Shown here in pieces: positions 16,374 through 25,254 of a stretch of 64,000 nt of DNA; the first letter of the stretch is position 1, and the number at the start of each line of letters is the position of its first letter. Location: contig NZ_MVAD01000001.1 in the NCBI RefSeq assembly GCF_002007115.1, positions 2,790,001 to 2,854,000 of the forward strand, read 5' to 3'. The notes under the pieces are model-generated. The model did no database searches. It was not told the DNA's origin and was given only the letters and a program-made list of their open reading frames with translations. The stretch is from Massilia sp. KIM. Its GTDB lineage: Bacteria > Pseudomonadota > Gammaproteobacteria > Burkholderiales > Burkholderiaceae_D. Made by a program: the position numbers and the translations under genes.

Positions 16374-17300
16374 ATGGATTACCTCACCGCGGTGCGCGCC
16401 TTCGTGCGGGTGGCCGAAAGCGGCAGCTTCGCCAGGGCGGCCGACTCGATGCAGCTGCCGCGCAATTCGGTGACCAAGCTGGTCCAGTCGCTGGAAGCGC
16501 ACCTGCGTATCAAGCTGCTCAACCGCACCACGCGGCGGGTCTCGATGACCAGCGACGGCGCCGCCTACTACGAACGCATGGCGCGCCTGCTGGAAGAATG
16601 GGACGAGGTGGAGGATGAACTGGCGCGCGCGCGCAGCCATCCGCGCGGACGCCTGCGCGTGGACATGGGCACCACGATTGCATCGCTGCTCCTGATTCCG
16701 ACGCTGGCGCAGTTCCATGTGCGCTACCCCGATGTGCAGCTCGATATCGGCGCCAGCGACCGGCCGGTGGACCTGGTGAGCGAGCGGGTGGACTGCGTGA
16801 TCCGGGCCGGCGCCGTGAGCGACCCCTCGCTGATCGCGCGCCAGCTCGGCTACCTGCCCCAGACGACCGTCGCGACCCCGGGCTACCTGGAAACGCATGG
16901 GGTGCCGCTTCATCCCGAGGATCTCGACAAGGGGCACCAGCTGGTCCGCTATACCTATGCCGGCTCGACCCGCCAGCAGGCCATCGTGCTGACGCGCGAC
17001 GGACAGTCGGTCACGGTGCGTGGCTCCCATTTCGTCTCCGTCAACGACAGCGGCGCGATGCTGGCGGCGACCCTCGGCGGCCTGGGGATCATGCATGGCC
17101 CCGCCTTCATCACCGGACGCCACGTGGACGCCGGCGTGCTGGTCCGGGTGCTGGACGACTGGCAGTCGCCCGCCGTGCCCCTGTACATCGTGTACCCCGC
17201 CAACCGGCACCTGAGCGCACGCGTGCGGGTATTCGTCGACTGGATGCTGGAACTGTTCCGCAACAGCCCTTATACGCTGCCGCCCGGCCCCGCTGCCTGA
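16374..17300 (+). CDS. LysR family transcriptional regulator
   Basis: 308 residues. The N-terminal winged helix (FVRVAESGSFARAADSMQLP) is followed by the effector-binding periplasmic-protein-like fold. The LNRTTRRVSMTSDGAAYYER segment is typical of the subgroup that often controls a neighbouring oxidoreductase. The start at 16374 has AGGAGA 7 nt upstream. The gene is convergent with the SDR gene at 17395 and divergent from the acetyltransferase gene. The inducer is unknown. Confidence 0.93.
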   Translation: MDYLTAVRAFVRVAESGSFARAADSMQLPRNSVTKLVQSLEAHLRIKLLNRTTRRVSMTSDGAAYYERMARLLEEWDEVEDELARARSHPRGRLRVDMGTTIASLLLIPTLAQFHVRYPDVQLDIGASDRPVDLVSERVDCVIRAGAVSDPSLIARQLGYLPQTTVATPGYLETHGVPLHPEDLDKGHQLVRYTYAGSTRQQAIVLTRDGQSVTVRGSHFVSVNDSGAMLAATLGGLGIMHGPAFITGRHVDAGVLVRVLDDWQSPAVPLYIVYPANRHLSARVRVFVDWMLELFRNSPYTLPPGPAA

Positions 17301-17394
17301 TCGCGGCGCAGCGAACGGCCGGTGCGCCATCGAAAAAAACCGCGCGCTGCCCCGTGGACGCGCGCGGTGTGGTCAGTGCCGGTGAAGCCGGGAA

Positions 17395-18141
17395 TTACCA
17401 GGCCTGGTTGGTCGGCATGATGAAGAGTTCGGCGATGTCCACGTGCGGCGGCGCCTGCACGGCGTACACCACGGCGTCGCCGATGTCCTCGGCCTTCAGG
17501 AAGGTCATCTGGTCCTTCAGGCCTTCCATCTGGGCGCGATAGCCCTGGTCGGACACGTGCTCGAACAGTTCGGTTTCCACCGCGCCCGGCTGCAGGCAGG
17601 TGACGCGGATGTTGTGGGGCGCGCCCACTTCCATGCGCAGGGTGTCGGTGAAGGCGGTCACCGCATGCTTGGTGGCGCAGTACACGCCCAGGCCCTGGAC
17701 GGTCTTGCGGCCGGCGATCGAGGAGGTGGTGATGATGTGGCCGGACTTCTTCGCGGTCAGGATCGGCAGGGCCGCCGCGACGGTGTTCAGGACACCCTTG
17801 ATGTTCACGTCGACCATCCGGTTCCATTCCTCGGTTTTCAGGCTGACGATGTCCGAGGCCGGCATCAGGCCCGCGTTGGCGAACACGATGTCGAGCGTGC
17901 CGTAGCGGTCGACCAGCGCCGCCACCCCGGCGTGCACGGCTTGGGGATCGGTGACGTCCATCTCGATCGCGAAGGCCTCGCCGCCGGCGGCGCGGATCTC
18001 CGCGACCAGGGCATCCAGGCGCTCCACCCGGCGCGCGGCCACGCCGACCTTGGCGCCGGCCTGGGCCAGTTTCTTCGCGGTGGCGGCGCCGATGCCGCTC
18101 GATGCGCCCGTCACCAGTGCAATTTTGCCTTTGAGTTCCAT
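17395..18141 (-). CDS. SDR family oxidoreductase
   Basis: 248-residue classical SDR. The cofactor site is VTGASSGIGAATA, followed by FANAGLMPASDIV and the catalytic GVYCATKHAV. The closing LFIMPTNQAW is typical of YdfG/serine-3-dehydrogenase-like NADP-dependent members acting on small hydroxy acids. The start at 18141 is preferred because AAGGA lies 7 nt upstream, though the frame is open to 18210. It is read in the same direction as the AraC regulator upstream (118-bp gap) and may be its target. Confidence 0.9.
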   Translation of the reverse strand: MELKGKIALVTGASSGIGAATAKKLAQAGAKVGVAARRVERLDALVAEIRAAGGEAFAIEMDVTDPQAVHAGVAALVDRYGTLDIVFANAGLMPASDIVSLKTEEWNRMVDVNIKGVLNTVAAALPILTAKKSGHIITTSSIAGRKTVQGLGVYCATKHAVTAFTDTLRMEVGAPHNIRVTCLQPGAVETELFEHVSDQGYRAQMEGLKDQMTFLKAEDIGDAVVYAVQAPPHVDIAELFIMPTNQAW

Positions 18142-18258
18142 GATCCAGTCCTTTCGAATGTTTGAGGAGTCGGCTTCGATGTCTTGAAGCACGGGACCAT
18201 GATCGGACAAGGCGGCGGGCGGGTCTTTCGGCGATTTGCCGCGGCTGTCGGGATTTTG

Positions 18259-19185
18259 CTATTGACCGCCATCGCGGTCGATGCCGAGCTCCCTGCGATA
18301 ACTGCTCGGGGTGACGCCCGTGCCCTGGCGGAAGACCTGGGAGAAGTGGCTGGGGCTCTGGTAACCGAGCGCCAGGGCGATATCGATGACCGAGCGCTCG
18401 GTTTCGCACAGCAGGCGGCGCGCTTCTTCCAGGCGCAGGCGCGCCAGGTAGCGCGATGGCGCCATGCCGGTCGCCTGCTTGAACACCCGGCTGAAATGGA
18501 AGACGCTCAGTCCCGCCATCTCGGCGTAGGGCGCAAGCTCGAAGGGCTCGGCGAGCCGGCCGCGCATCGCATCGAGGATGCGGTGCAGTTTATGGGCCGG
18601 CAGGCCTCCGCGCACGATCTTGCGGCCGTCCACCGCCACCTCATAGCGCTCCACCAGGTGAAAGCTCAGCGCCTGCGCCAGGCCCTGGATGAAGCCGGCC
18701 GAGGGCTGCGCCGGCGCGGCCAGCACCGTGTACAGCAGCTCCAGCACCCCGCACAGCACCGGGTCGCGCTCGCCCGAGACTTCGCGCAGCGCGAAATCGC
18801 CGAGCGCGCGCCCGGTGACCGCGCGCACCACGCGGGTGAACAGCGGCAGGCCGACATACACGTGCATCACCGTGAACGGCGCCGCCGAGGTGGTCCGCCA
18901 GCGCATCTCCACCGGTATCGGCGAGGTGGTCAGGTAGAAGTCGCCTTTTTGTACCGGCACCGCCAGCCATTCGCCGCCCGGGGGGCGCTCCTCCACCACG
19001 GCTTCTCCCGAAGCGATCCAGACCAGCAGGGGCTCGGGCACCGCCGGCACCAGGATCTCGTCCTGCACGGCGTTGCGGGTGGCGATCTCGACGTAGATGT
19101 CCTCGTCGGCCTGTGCGTGGCGCTCGCGCAGCATCTGCCCCGGAATGTGCTGCTTCAATCCTTCGGCCGAGCTCAGGTCGGTCAT
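18259..19185 (-). CDS. AraC family transcriptional regulator
   Basis: 308 residues: an N-terminal cupin-like effector domain (PEPLLVWIASGEAVVEERPP, KGDFYLTTSP) and a C-terminal double helix-turn-helix (MAGLSVFHFSRVFKQATGM, ALGYQSPSHFSQVFRQGTG). GGGAG 7 nt upstream selects the start at 19185. It is divergent from the flavin-reductase gene across 116 bp, which probably holds its binding site. It is the same subtype as the AraC gene at 26150, with shared RLAEPF, SVIDIALA and SPSHFSQVFRQ, so the two are paralogues. Confidence 0.9.
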   Translation of the reverse strand: MTDLSSAEGLKQHIPGQMLRERHAQADEDIYVEIATRNAVQDEILVPAVPEPLLVWIASGEAVVEERPPGGEWLAVPVQKGDFYLTTSPIPVEMRWRTTSAAPFTVMHVYVGLPLFTRVVRAVTGRALGDFALREVSGERDPVLCGVLELLYTVLAAPAQPSAGFIQGLAQALSFHLVERYEVAVDGRKIVRGGLPAHKLHRILDAMRGRLAEPFELAPYAEMAGLSVFHFSRVFKQATGMAPSRYLARLRLEEARRLLCETERSVIDIALALGYQSPSHFSQVFRQGTGVTPSSYRRELGIDRDGGQ

Positions 19186-19301
19186 GTTCTCTCCCTCTAT
19201 CAAAAAACAGCAAACCGGCGACAGTCGGCGCAAGGCCCCGATGGACCGGCCGGACCGATGGCGCGAACATACGGCCGACACGGACATCGAAAGGAAACGC
19301 C

Positions 19302-19856
19302 ATGTTCAAGGAACTCCCAGCCAAGAAAGCCTACACCCTGCTCGAGTCGGGCCCGATCGTCCTGGTCACCACCTCCGGGCGCAATGGACCCAACGTGATG
19401 ACCATGGGTTTTCACATGATGGTGCAACACGAACCGGCGCTGGTGGCCTGCGTGATCGGTCCCTGGGACCAGAGCTATACCGCCCTGCGCGAGAGCGGCG
19501 AATGCGTGATCTCGGTCCCGACCGTCGACCTGGCCGAACAGGTCACCCGCATCGGGAACTGCTCGGGCCAGGATACCGACAAGTTTGCCACGTTCGGCCT
19601 GCACGCGTTGCCGGCCACCACGGTCGACGCGCCGCTCATCAGGGAATGCATCGCCAACCTCGAATGCAAGGTGGTCGACACCACGATGCTCAAGCGCTAC
19701 AACATGTTCATCCTCGAAGTGAACCGGATCTGGGTCGACCAGGGCCGACGCGAGCGCCGCCTGATCCACCACGCCGGCGACGGCGTCTACCTGGTCGACG
19801 GCGACACCGTGGACACGGGCCGGCTGATGACGAAATGGCGCTACCTGATGGACTGA
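19302..19856 (+). CDS. Flavin reductase-like FMN-binding protein
   Basis: 184 residues of the split-barrel FMN-binding family that includes flavin reductases of two-component monooxygenases. The N-terminal half has the TTSGRNGPNVMTMGFHMMV strand pattern, followed by ESGECVISVPTVDLAEQV and IGNCSGQDTDKF. A C-terminal extension (RLMTKWRYLMD) is as in this subgroup. The ATG at 19302 has AAGGAA upstream. It is read with the exported hydrolase gene 43 bp downstream and is divergent from an AraC regulator that likely controls the pair. Confidence 0.85.
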   Translation: MFKELPAKKAYTLLESGPIVLVTTSGRNGPNVMTMGFHMMVQHEPALVACVIGPWDQSYTALRESGECVISVPTVDLAEQVTRIGNCSGQDTDKFATFGLHALPATTVDAPLIRECIANLECKVVDTTMLKRYNMFILEVNRIWVDQGRRERRLIHHAGDGVYLVDGDTVDTGRLMTKWRYLMD

Positions 19857-19899
19857 GCCGCACACCTCTTTTTTTTCACCCTCGCATCAAGGAAACAGC

Positions 19900-20895
19900 A
19901 TGACGCTTACCCTCATGACCCCCTTGCGGCGCGCCGTCCTGTGCGCGCTGCTGAGCGGCCTGGCCCCGGCCATGGCGCAGACCACGGCCGCCGAGCCGCT
20001 GCCCGCGCAAGCCCGGACCCTGCCCGGCTATCATCGTCTCCTGCTCGGCAAATTCGAGGTCACCGCCCTGTCCGACGGGACGGTGGCGATTCCCCTGTCG
20101 GAACTCCTGACCGGCGTGCGCCCGCGCGAGCTGGACACGCAGCTGCGGCGCGCCGGGATCGACCCCCGGCAGGCGGAAACCTCGATCAATGCCTTCCTGA
20201 TCCACACCGGCGGCCGGCTGGTGCTGGTCGATACGGGCGGCGGCGCCCTGTTCCCCAACAGCGGCCGCCTGGTGGCTAGCCTGGCCGCCGCCGGCTACCG
20301 CCCGGAGCAGGTCACCGACATCCTGATCTCGCACCTGCACCCCGACCATTCGGCCGGGCTGACGATCGACGGCAAGGCGGTATTCGCCAAGGCGCTGGTC
20401 CACGTCCACCAGCAGGACACCCGCTTCTGGCTGGAGCCGCGCAACAAGGGGGCGCACCCCGAGCATGCGCATGTGTTCGACCAGGCGGCGCGCGACCTCG
20501 CCCCCTACCAGGCCAGCGCAAGGGTGCGCGCCTTCGCCACGAACGCCGAGATCGTTCCTGGCGTGCGCGCCGTCGCCACGCCGGGGCATACCCCGGGCCA
20601 CAGCTTCTTCCGGGTCGAGAGCGAGGGCAAGGTGCTGGTCCTGTGGGGAGACCTGATCCACGCCAAGGACCTGCAGTTCCGCTCCCCCGGCATCGCCATC
20701 CGCTATGACCTGGACAGCCGCGCCGCCGTGGCGCAGCGCAAGGCCGCGCTGCGCGAGGCGGCTACCGAGGGCTACCTGGTCGGGGCGCCGCATCTTCCCT
20801 TCCCCGGCATCGGACGCGTGCTGGCGAGCGGCGGCGGCTATGAGTGGCTGCCCCTCAACTACAGCGAGGCCGGCATGGGCCGCGCGCAGCCCTAG
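19900..20895 (+). CDS. Periplasmic metallo-beta-lactamase-fold hydrolase
   Basis: 331 residues with a signal peptide (MTLTLMTPLRRAVLCALLSG, cleavage near AMA-Q). The metal-binding motif is HLHPDH (145-150). The other ligands fit TPGHTPGH and the Asp of LWGDLIH. The GKFEVTALSDGTV opening is typical of the subgroup related to quorum-quenching lactonases and methyl parathion hydrolase-like enzymes. Di-zinc hydrolysis of a lactone, ester or thioester is expected; the substrate cannot be deduced. It is probably co-transcribed with the flavin-reductase-like gene. Confidence 0.88.
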   Translation: MTLTLMTPLRRAVLCALLSGLAPAMAQTTAAEPLPAQARTLPGYHRLLLGKFEVTALSDGTVAIPLSELLTGVRPRELDTQLRRAGIDPRQAETSINAFLIHTGGRLVLVDTGGGALFPNSGRLVASLAAAGYRPEQVTDILISHLHPDHSAGLTIDGKAVFAKALVHVHQQDTRFWLEPRNKGAHPEHAHVFDQAARDLAPYQASARVRAFATNAEIVPGVRAVATPGHTPGHSFFRVESEGKVLVLWGDLIHAKDLQFRSPGIAIRYDLDSRAAVAQRKAALREAATEGYLVGAPHLPFPGIGRVLASGGGYEWLPLNYSEAGMGRAQP

Positions 20896-20923
20896 CCATG
20901 GCCTACGGGCCCTGGTCCGGACT

Positions 20924-21694
20924 TCAGGGCTCGAAGCCGCCGATCGTCATGCCGCCGTCGATCACCAGCAACTGCCCGTGCACGTAGCTGGAAGCCGGGG
21001 ATGACAGCCACACGGCGGCTTCGGCGATCTCGCGCGGATGCGCCCCGCGTTTGGCCGGGATCGCCTGCTTGGCCAGCGTGGCGAAGGCGGGGTTCTGGGC
21101 GCCGTTGGCGACCACCATCGGGGTCTCGGTCCAGCCGGGCGCGATGGCGTTCACGCGGATGCCGCGCGCCGCATTTTCCATCGCCGCCACCCGGGTCAAG
21201 CCCTGCACCCCGTGTTTCGACGCGGCGTAGGCGGCCATTCCGCCGGGGCCGGTGAGCGCGGCCACCGAAGCGGTGTTGACGATGGTGCCGCCCTGGCGCA
21301 GCAGCAGCGGGATCTGGTATTTCATCCCCAGGAAGACGCTGCGCAGGTTGACGCCGATGACGCGGTCGAAGTCCTCGGCCGGATAGTCCTCGATCCGGTG
21401 CGTCCCGCCGGTGATGCCGGCATTATTGAAGGCGGCATCGAGCCTGCCGGCCTCGCGGCCGATGCGCTCGAGCAAGGCCGCGATCCCGGCCTCCTGCGCC
21501 ACGTCGACCGCGGCGCTGCGCAACTGCGTGCCCGCCGCGCGCCCCAGCTCCAGGGTTTCTTCCAGCCCTCGCGGGCTCAGGTCGGCCGCGTAGACGAGCG
21601 CGCCGCGCGCCGCGAACAGCAGCGCCGCCTCGCGGCCGATCCCGGAACCTGCGCCCGTGACCAGCACCACCTTGTCCTTGAAATCTGCTTCCAT
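20924..21694 (-). CDS. SDR family oxidoreductase
   Basis: 256-residue classical SDR. The cofactor site is VTGAGSGIGREAA, followed by NNAGITGGTHRIEDY and the catalytic AAYAASKHGV. APGWTETPM and the ending VIDGGMTIGGFEP match FabG-like and glucose-dehydrogenase-like members. The frame is open to 21829, but the ATG at 21694 gives the normal MEADFKDKVVLVTGAG opening. It is divergent from the AraC gene at 21893 across about 200 bp, so local control is likely. Confidence 0.9.
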   Translation of the reverse strand: MEADFKDKVVLVTGAGSGIGREAALLFAARGALVYAADLSPRGLEETLELGRAAGTQLRSAAVDVAQEAGIAALLERIGREAGRLDAAFNNAGITGGTHRIEDYPAEDFDRVIGVNLRSVFLGMKYQIPLLLRQGGTIVNTASVAALTGPGGMAAYAASKHGVQGLTRVAAMENAARGIRVNAIAPGWTETPMVVANGAQNPAFATLAKQAIPAKRGAHPREIAEAAVWLSSPASSYVHGQLLVIDGGMTIGGFEP

Positions 21695-21892
21695 GTTCTG
21701 CTCCTTGGTTGTTGGCAGAACCATCGTAGGCATGCGGGGCCTGGCGATAAAGGCGTGAACGCCGTCACCAGTATTCCTGTTTCGGGGACAATGCCGGCCG
21801 TGGCGCAGCCGGGCGGGATCGGAGGGCACGGCCCCGCTGCGCCCGGCGGACGAGATCGGCTATGATTGGCTGTTTGCCCGATCCTGCGAATC

Positions 21893-22822
21893 ATGAACGA
21901 TCCACGCCAACAACGCATCGTCCGCCTGCTCGAGACACTCGCTCCATGTGAAGGCTATACCCTGTCCGCCCTGGACGGCGTCAGGTTCATGCGCGCCGAC
22001 GCGCCGATCGCGCGCGTCCCCGTGCTCTACGAGCCCTCCATCGTGATCGTCTGCCAGGGCCGCAAGCGCGGCTTCCTGGGCGACGCCGTCTATGTCTACG
22101 ACCCGCACCATTACCTGGTACTGTCGGTGCCCCTGCCCTTCGAATCGGACACCCTGGCCAGCCGCGAGGAGCCGATGCTGGCGGTGGCCATCTCGATCGA
22201 CCTGAAGCTCGCGGCCGAGCTGGTGCTGGCGCTCGACGCACGCCACCGGCAGCAGCCCTCGGCCGCCGCCGGCATCTGCTCGACGCCCTTGAACGAGGAG
22301 ATGAGCGACGCGCTGCTGCGCCTGCTGACGGCCCTGAGTTCGCGCGACGAGGCGCTGATCCTCGGCCCCGGCATCGTGCGCGAACTGCTGTACCGGGTCC
22401 TGACCGGCCCGCAGGGAGCGGCGGTGCACGCCGCCCTGAACCAGCAGAGCCACTTCGGACGGATCGGCAAGGCGCTGCGGCGCATCCATGCCAACTACGA
22501 CCGTCCGGTCGACGTCGCCACGCTGGCGAGCGAAGCCGGCATGAGCGTGGCCGCCTTCCATGCCCATTTCAAGGCGGTCACGCGCTCGACGCCGATCCAG
22601 TACCTGAAGACCACCCGCCTGCACAAGGCGCGGCTGCTGATGGTGCAGGACGGGGTGAGCGCGGCCACCGCCTCGCACCTGGTGGGTTATGAAAGCAGCT
22701 CGCAGTTCAGCCGCGAGTTCAAGCGCTTCTTCGGGCGCACGCCCGCCACCGAGGCGGCCGTGATGAAGAATGCCCTGATCCAGCTGCCGGCGCAGCCCAC
22801 GGCCTACGTCACCATGCAGTAG
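21893..22822 (+). CDS. AraC family regulator with AraC_N domain
   Basis: 309 residues: an N-terminal AraC_N-type domain (VPVLYEPSIVIVCQGRKRGF, YLVLSVPLPFE) and a C-terminal double helix-turn-helix (SEAGMSVAAFHAHFKAVTRS, LVGYESSSQFSREFKRFFGR). The family usually controls a divergent oxidoreductase gene, here the SDR at 20924. The start at 21893 (MNDPRQQRIVRL) is preferred to the upstream in-frame ATG at 21866. A paralogue follows at 22987. Confidence 0.92.
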   Translation: MNDPRQQRIVRLLETLAPCEGYTLSALDGVRFMRADAPIARVPVLYEPSIVIVCQGRKRGFLGDAVYVYDPHHYLVLSVPLPFESDTLASREEPMLAVAISIDLKLAAELVLALDARHRQQPSAAAGICSTPLNEEMSDALLRLLTALSSRDEALILGPGIVRELLYRVLTGPQGAAVHAALNQQSHFGRIGKALRRIHANYDRPVDVATLASEAGMSVAAFHAHFKAVTRSTPIQYLKTTRLHKARLLMVQDGVSAATASHLVGYESSSQFSREFKRFFGRTPATEAAVMKNALIQLPAQPTAYVTMQ

Positions 22823-22986
22823 CTGGCGCCGCGGATCCGCACATGGCTGCCTTGGGCATCGATGCGCGGCATGCCCTGGCGTCGCCGCGTCGGAAATAGC
22901 AATAGCCCGACAGGTCCAGCAAGGCCTGGACAGACGAGGATGCGCTGGCGCGCCAAGATGGCGCCATCACCAGCACCGGATCCCCC

Positions 22987-23964
22987 ATGTTTGCCCAGCG
23001 CCGCCTCGACCACCCGATTGCCGCCTCCTGCAGCGAGCGGATCTCCCGGCTGGCAGCGGCGCTCGACCCGGCAAGCTTCGGCGCCCTGCCTTTCCCCGCC
23101 GGCCTGCACGTCGGCGCAGCCCTGTCCGGGGAGGCGCCGCCGGCTGGCGACGCGTCATGCATCTTCATCTATTGCGGCCACGCCGGCGAGCTGACGGCGC
23201 CTTTCCACCCCTGTTACCGTGTGCACACCGCCCTGGCGCCGCTCGCGCCCCTGATGTGGGAGCCGGAGCAAGGCCCGGCCATCCGCCTGTCCGTGCAAGT
23301 CGACCCGCAATTGGCGGCCGAACTGCTGCTTGAACTCGGCGAACTGCACGCCCATTCCCCCATGGGCGGCGAGTCGCAAGCCTGGCTCCCGCTGGACGCC
23401 GGCATGGCCGAGACCGTGCTGCGGCTGTTGCGGGCGCTGCCTTGCGCGGCCGAGCTGCGGGTACTCGGGCCTGGCATCGTGCGCGAGTTCGTCTACCGCG
23501 CCCTTGCCGGCCCCCAGGGCGCGCTGCTGCGTGCGGCCCTCGGCCATCCGGCCAGCATGCGCGGGATAGGCAAGGCCCTGCACCGCATCCGCACATCGTA
23601 TGCCGAGGACCTCGACGTGGCGGCCCTGGCGGACGAAGCGGGAATGAGCGTCGCCACCTTCCACGCGCACTTCAAGGCGTTCACGCACACCACGCCGATC
23701 CAGTTCCTGAAACAGACGCGCCTGCAGCAGGCCCGCCTCCTGATGATGCGTGAAGGCCTGAGCGCCGCCCACGCATCGCAGCTGGTCGGTTACGAAAGCA
23801 GCTCGCAGTTCAGCCGCGAATTCAAGCGCCTGTTCGGCCGTACCCCGACACAGGAAGCGACCCGTCTGAAAGCCTCGCTTCGCATGGGCGCGACGACAGC
23901 CGCGCCGCCGACTCGCGACATGGAGTTTTCTCCTTCCATACAGTCGCACACCCGGCTCTGGTGA
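22987..23964 (+). CDS. AraC family regulator, diverged paralogue of the upstream gene
   Basis: 325 residues. The C-terminal half closely follows the preceding AraC gene (GPGIVREFVYRALAGPQGA, DEAGMSVATFHAHFKAFTHT, LVGYESSSQFSREFKRLFGR). The N-terminal effector domain is strongly altered and has lost the YEPSIVIVCQG core, so the signal sensed probably differs. A 40-residue Thr/Arg-rich tail is extra. It precedes, on the same strand, the genes for an F420-reductase-like protein, a SnoaL-like protein and an SDR that may be its targets. Confidence 0.88.
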   Translation: MFAQRRLDHPIAASCSERISRLAAALDPASFGALPFPAGLHVGAALSGEAPPAGDASCIFIYCGHAGELTAPFHPCYRVHTALAPLAPLMWEPEQGPAIRLSVQVDPQLAAELLLELGELHAHSPMGGESQAWLPLDAGMAETVLRLLRALPCAAELRVLGPGIVREFVYRALAGPQGALLRAALGHPASMRGIGKALHRIRTSYAEDLDVAALADEAGMSVATFHAHFKAFTHTTPIQFLKQTRLQQARLLMMREGLSAAHASQLVGYESSSQFSREFKRLFGRTPTQEATRLKASLRMGATTAAPPTRDMEFSPSIQSHTRLW

Positions 23965-24106
23965 TTATCACGCATTCGGGAACAGTGCTGCATGGGAAAG
24001 CGGATTTATCACCTTTCCAAGGCAACCTACACTGGCTTCATCAGGCGCTGACAAGGGCGCGCTCGAGGGAGCGGCACCGCCTGCCAACACAGTCAAGGAG
24101 AACAAC

Positions 24107-24733
24107 ATGTCCACCACCAGCACCCCCAAGCAGATCGACACCGTCGGCATCATCGGCGCCGGCGCCATCGGCCAGGCCATGGCGAAGCGCCTCGTCGCCG
24201 CCGGCGTCGACGTCATCCTCAGCAACAGCCGCGGCCCCGAGACGCTGGCCCCGGTCGTCGATGCGCTCGGCCCGCGCAGCCGCGCCGGCACCCGCCAGGA
24301 AGCCGCCAAGGCCGACATCGTGTTCGTCAGCGTGAACTGGTCGCGCCTCGAAGGCGCTCTCGACGGCATCGACTGGCATGGCCGCATCCTCATCGACGCC
24401 AACAATCCGGTGCTGCTGCCCGGCTACCGCCTGGCCGAACTCGGCGGACGCAACTCGAGCCAGGTGCTGAGCGAACTCGCGCCCGGTGCGCGCGTGGTCA
24501 AGGGCTTCAACACCCTGCTCGCCTCGGTGCTGGCGAGCGATCCGGCGCAGGCGGGCGGACGCCGCGTCGTCTTCCTGTCGGGCGACGACGGGGAGGCCAA
24601 GACCGTGGTCGCCGGCCTGGCCGAGCGCCTCGGCTTCGCCACCATCGACCTGGGCAGCCTGGAAGTCGGCGGCGCCCTCCAGCAATTCCCCGGCGGTCCG
24701 CTGCCGGCCCTGAACCTCGTGAAACTGGGCTGA
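24107..24733 (+). CDS. NAD(P)-binding F420-reductase-like oxidoreductase
   Basis: 208 residues. The Rossmann start VGIIGAGAIGQAMAKRL and the SNSRGPETL segment match the NADPH-dependent F420 reductase-like (coenzyme F420:NADP oxidoreductase) family. Most betaproteobacterial members have no F420 and their substrates are unknown. KGFNTLLASVLA corresponds to the conserved KAFNT stretch of the family. It is first of a likely three-gene unit (25-bp gap to the next gene, then 40 bp). AAGGAGA precedes the ATG. Confidence 0.85.
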   Translation: MSTTSTPKQIDTVGIIGAGAIGQAMAKRLVAAGVDVILSNSRGPETLAPVVDALGPRSRAGTRQEAAKADIVFVSVNWSRLEGALDGIDWHGRILIDANNPVLLPGYRLAELGGRNSSQVLSELAPGARVVKGFNTLLASVLASDPAQAGGRRVVFLSGDDGEAKTVVAGLAERLGFATIDLGSLEVGGALQQFPGGPLPALNLVKLG

Positions 24734-24758
24734 GCCCCGCGCCCCCAAGGAGAACACC

Positions 24759-25214
24759 ATGACCACCATGCCCGACACCGACACCGTTGCGGAACGCGCC
24801 AAGGCCATCGTCCGCCGCAATACCGAAGAAGTCCAGGGCGGCGGGGACTTCGCCCTGTTCGACCGCCTGTTCGCCGACGATTTCGTCGACCACACGCCGC
24901 AGCCGGGCGGCACGCCCGACAAGGCTGGCGCCCGCCTCCTGTACGGCGCCCTGCGCCAGGCCTTCCCCGACTTCCACGCCGTGATCCACTGGCAGGCGGC
25001 CGAGGGCGACCGCGTCACCACCTACAAGACCTATCACGGCACCCACGAGGGCGTGCTGTTCGGCGTCGCGCCGACCGGCCGCAAGGTGCAGTTCGACACG
25101 GTCGACGTGATGCGGGTCCGGGACGGCCGCATCACCGAACACTGGGGCGTCGCCCACCTGTATTCGCTGCTCCAGCAAGTGGGCGTGCTGCCCGCGATGC
25201 TGCCCGCAGCCTGA
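24759..25214 (+). CDS. SnoaL-like ester-cyclase family protein
   Basis: 151 residues with an NTF2-like fold. The pattern FDRLFADDFVDHTP...AFPDFHAVIHWQAAEGDRV...TYHGTHEG is that of the SnoaL-like polyketide cyclase group (putative ester cyclases). The Asp/His pair in FVDHTP and the GRITEHWGV segment are conserved. The substrate is unknown. It is co-directional and tightly spaced with the genes on both sides. AAGGAGA lies before the ATG at 24759. Confidence 0.85.
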   Translation: MTTMPDTDTVAERAKAIVRRNTEEVQGGGDFALFDRLFADDFVDHTPQPGGTPDKAGARLLYGALRQAFPDFHAVIHWQAAEGDRVTTYKTYHGTHEGVLFGVAPTGRKVQFDTVDVMRVRDGRITEHWGVAHLYSLLQQVGVLPAMLPAA

Positions 25215-25254
25215 TCCCGCGCCACGCTGCACGCACCCATTCAAAGAGGACATC

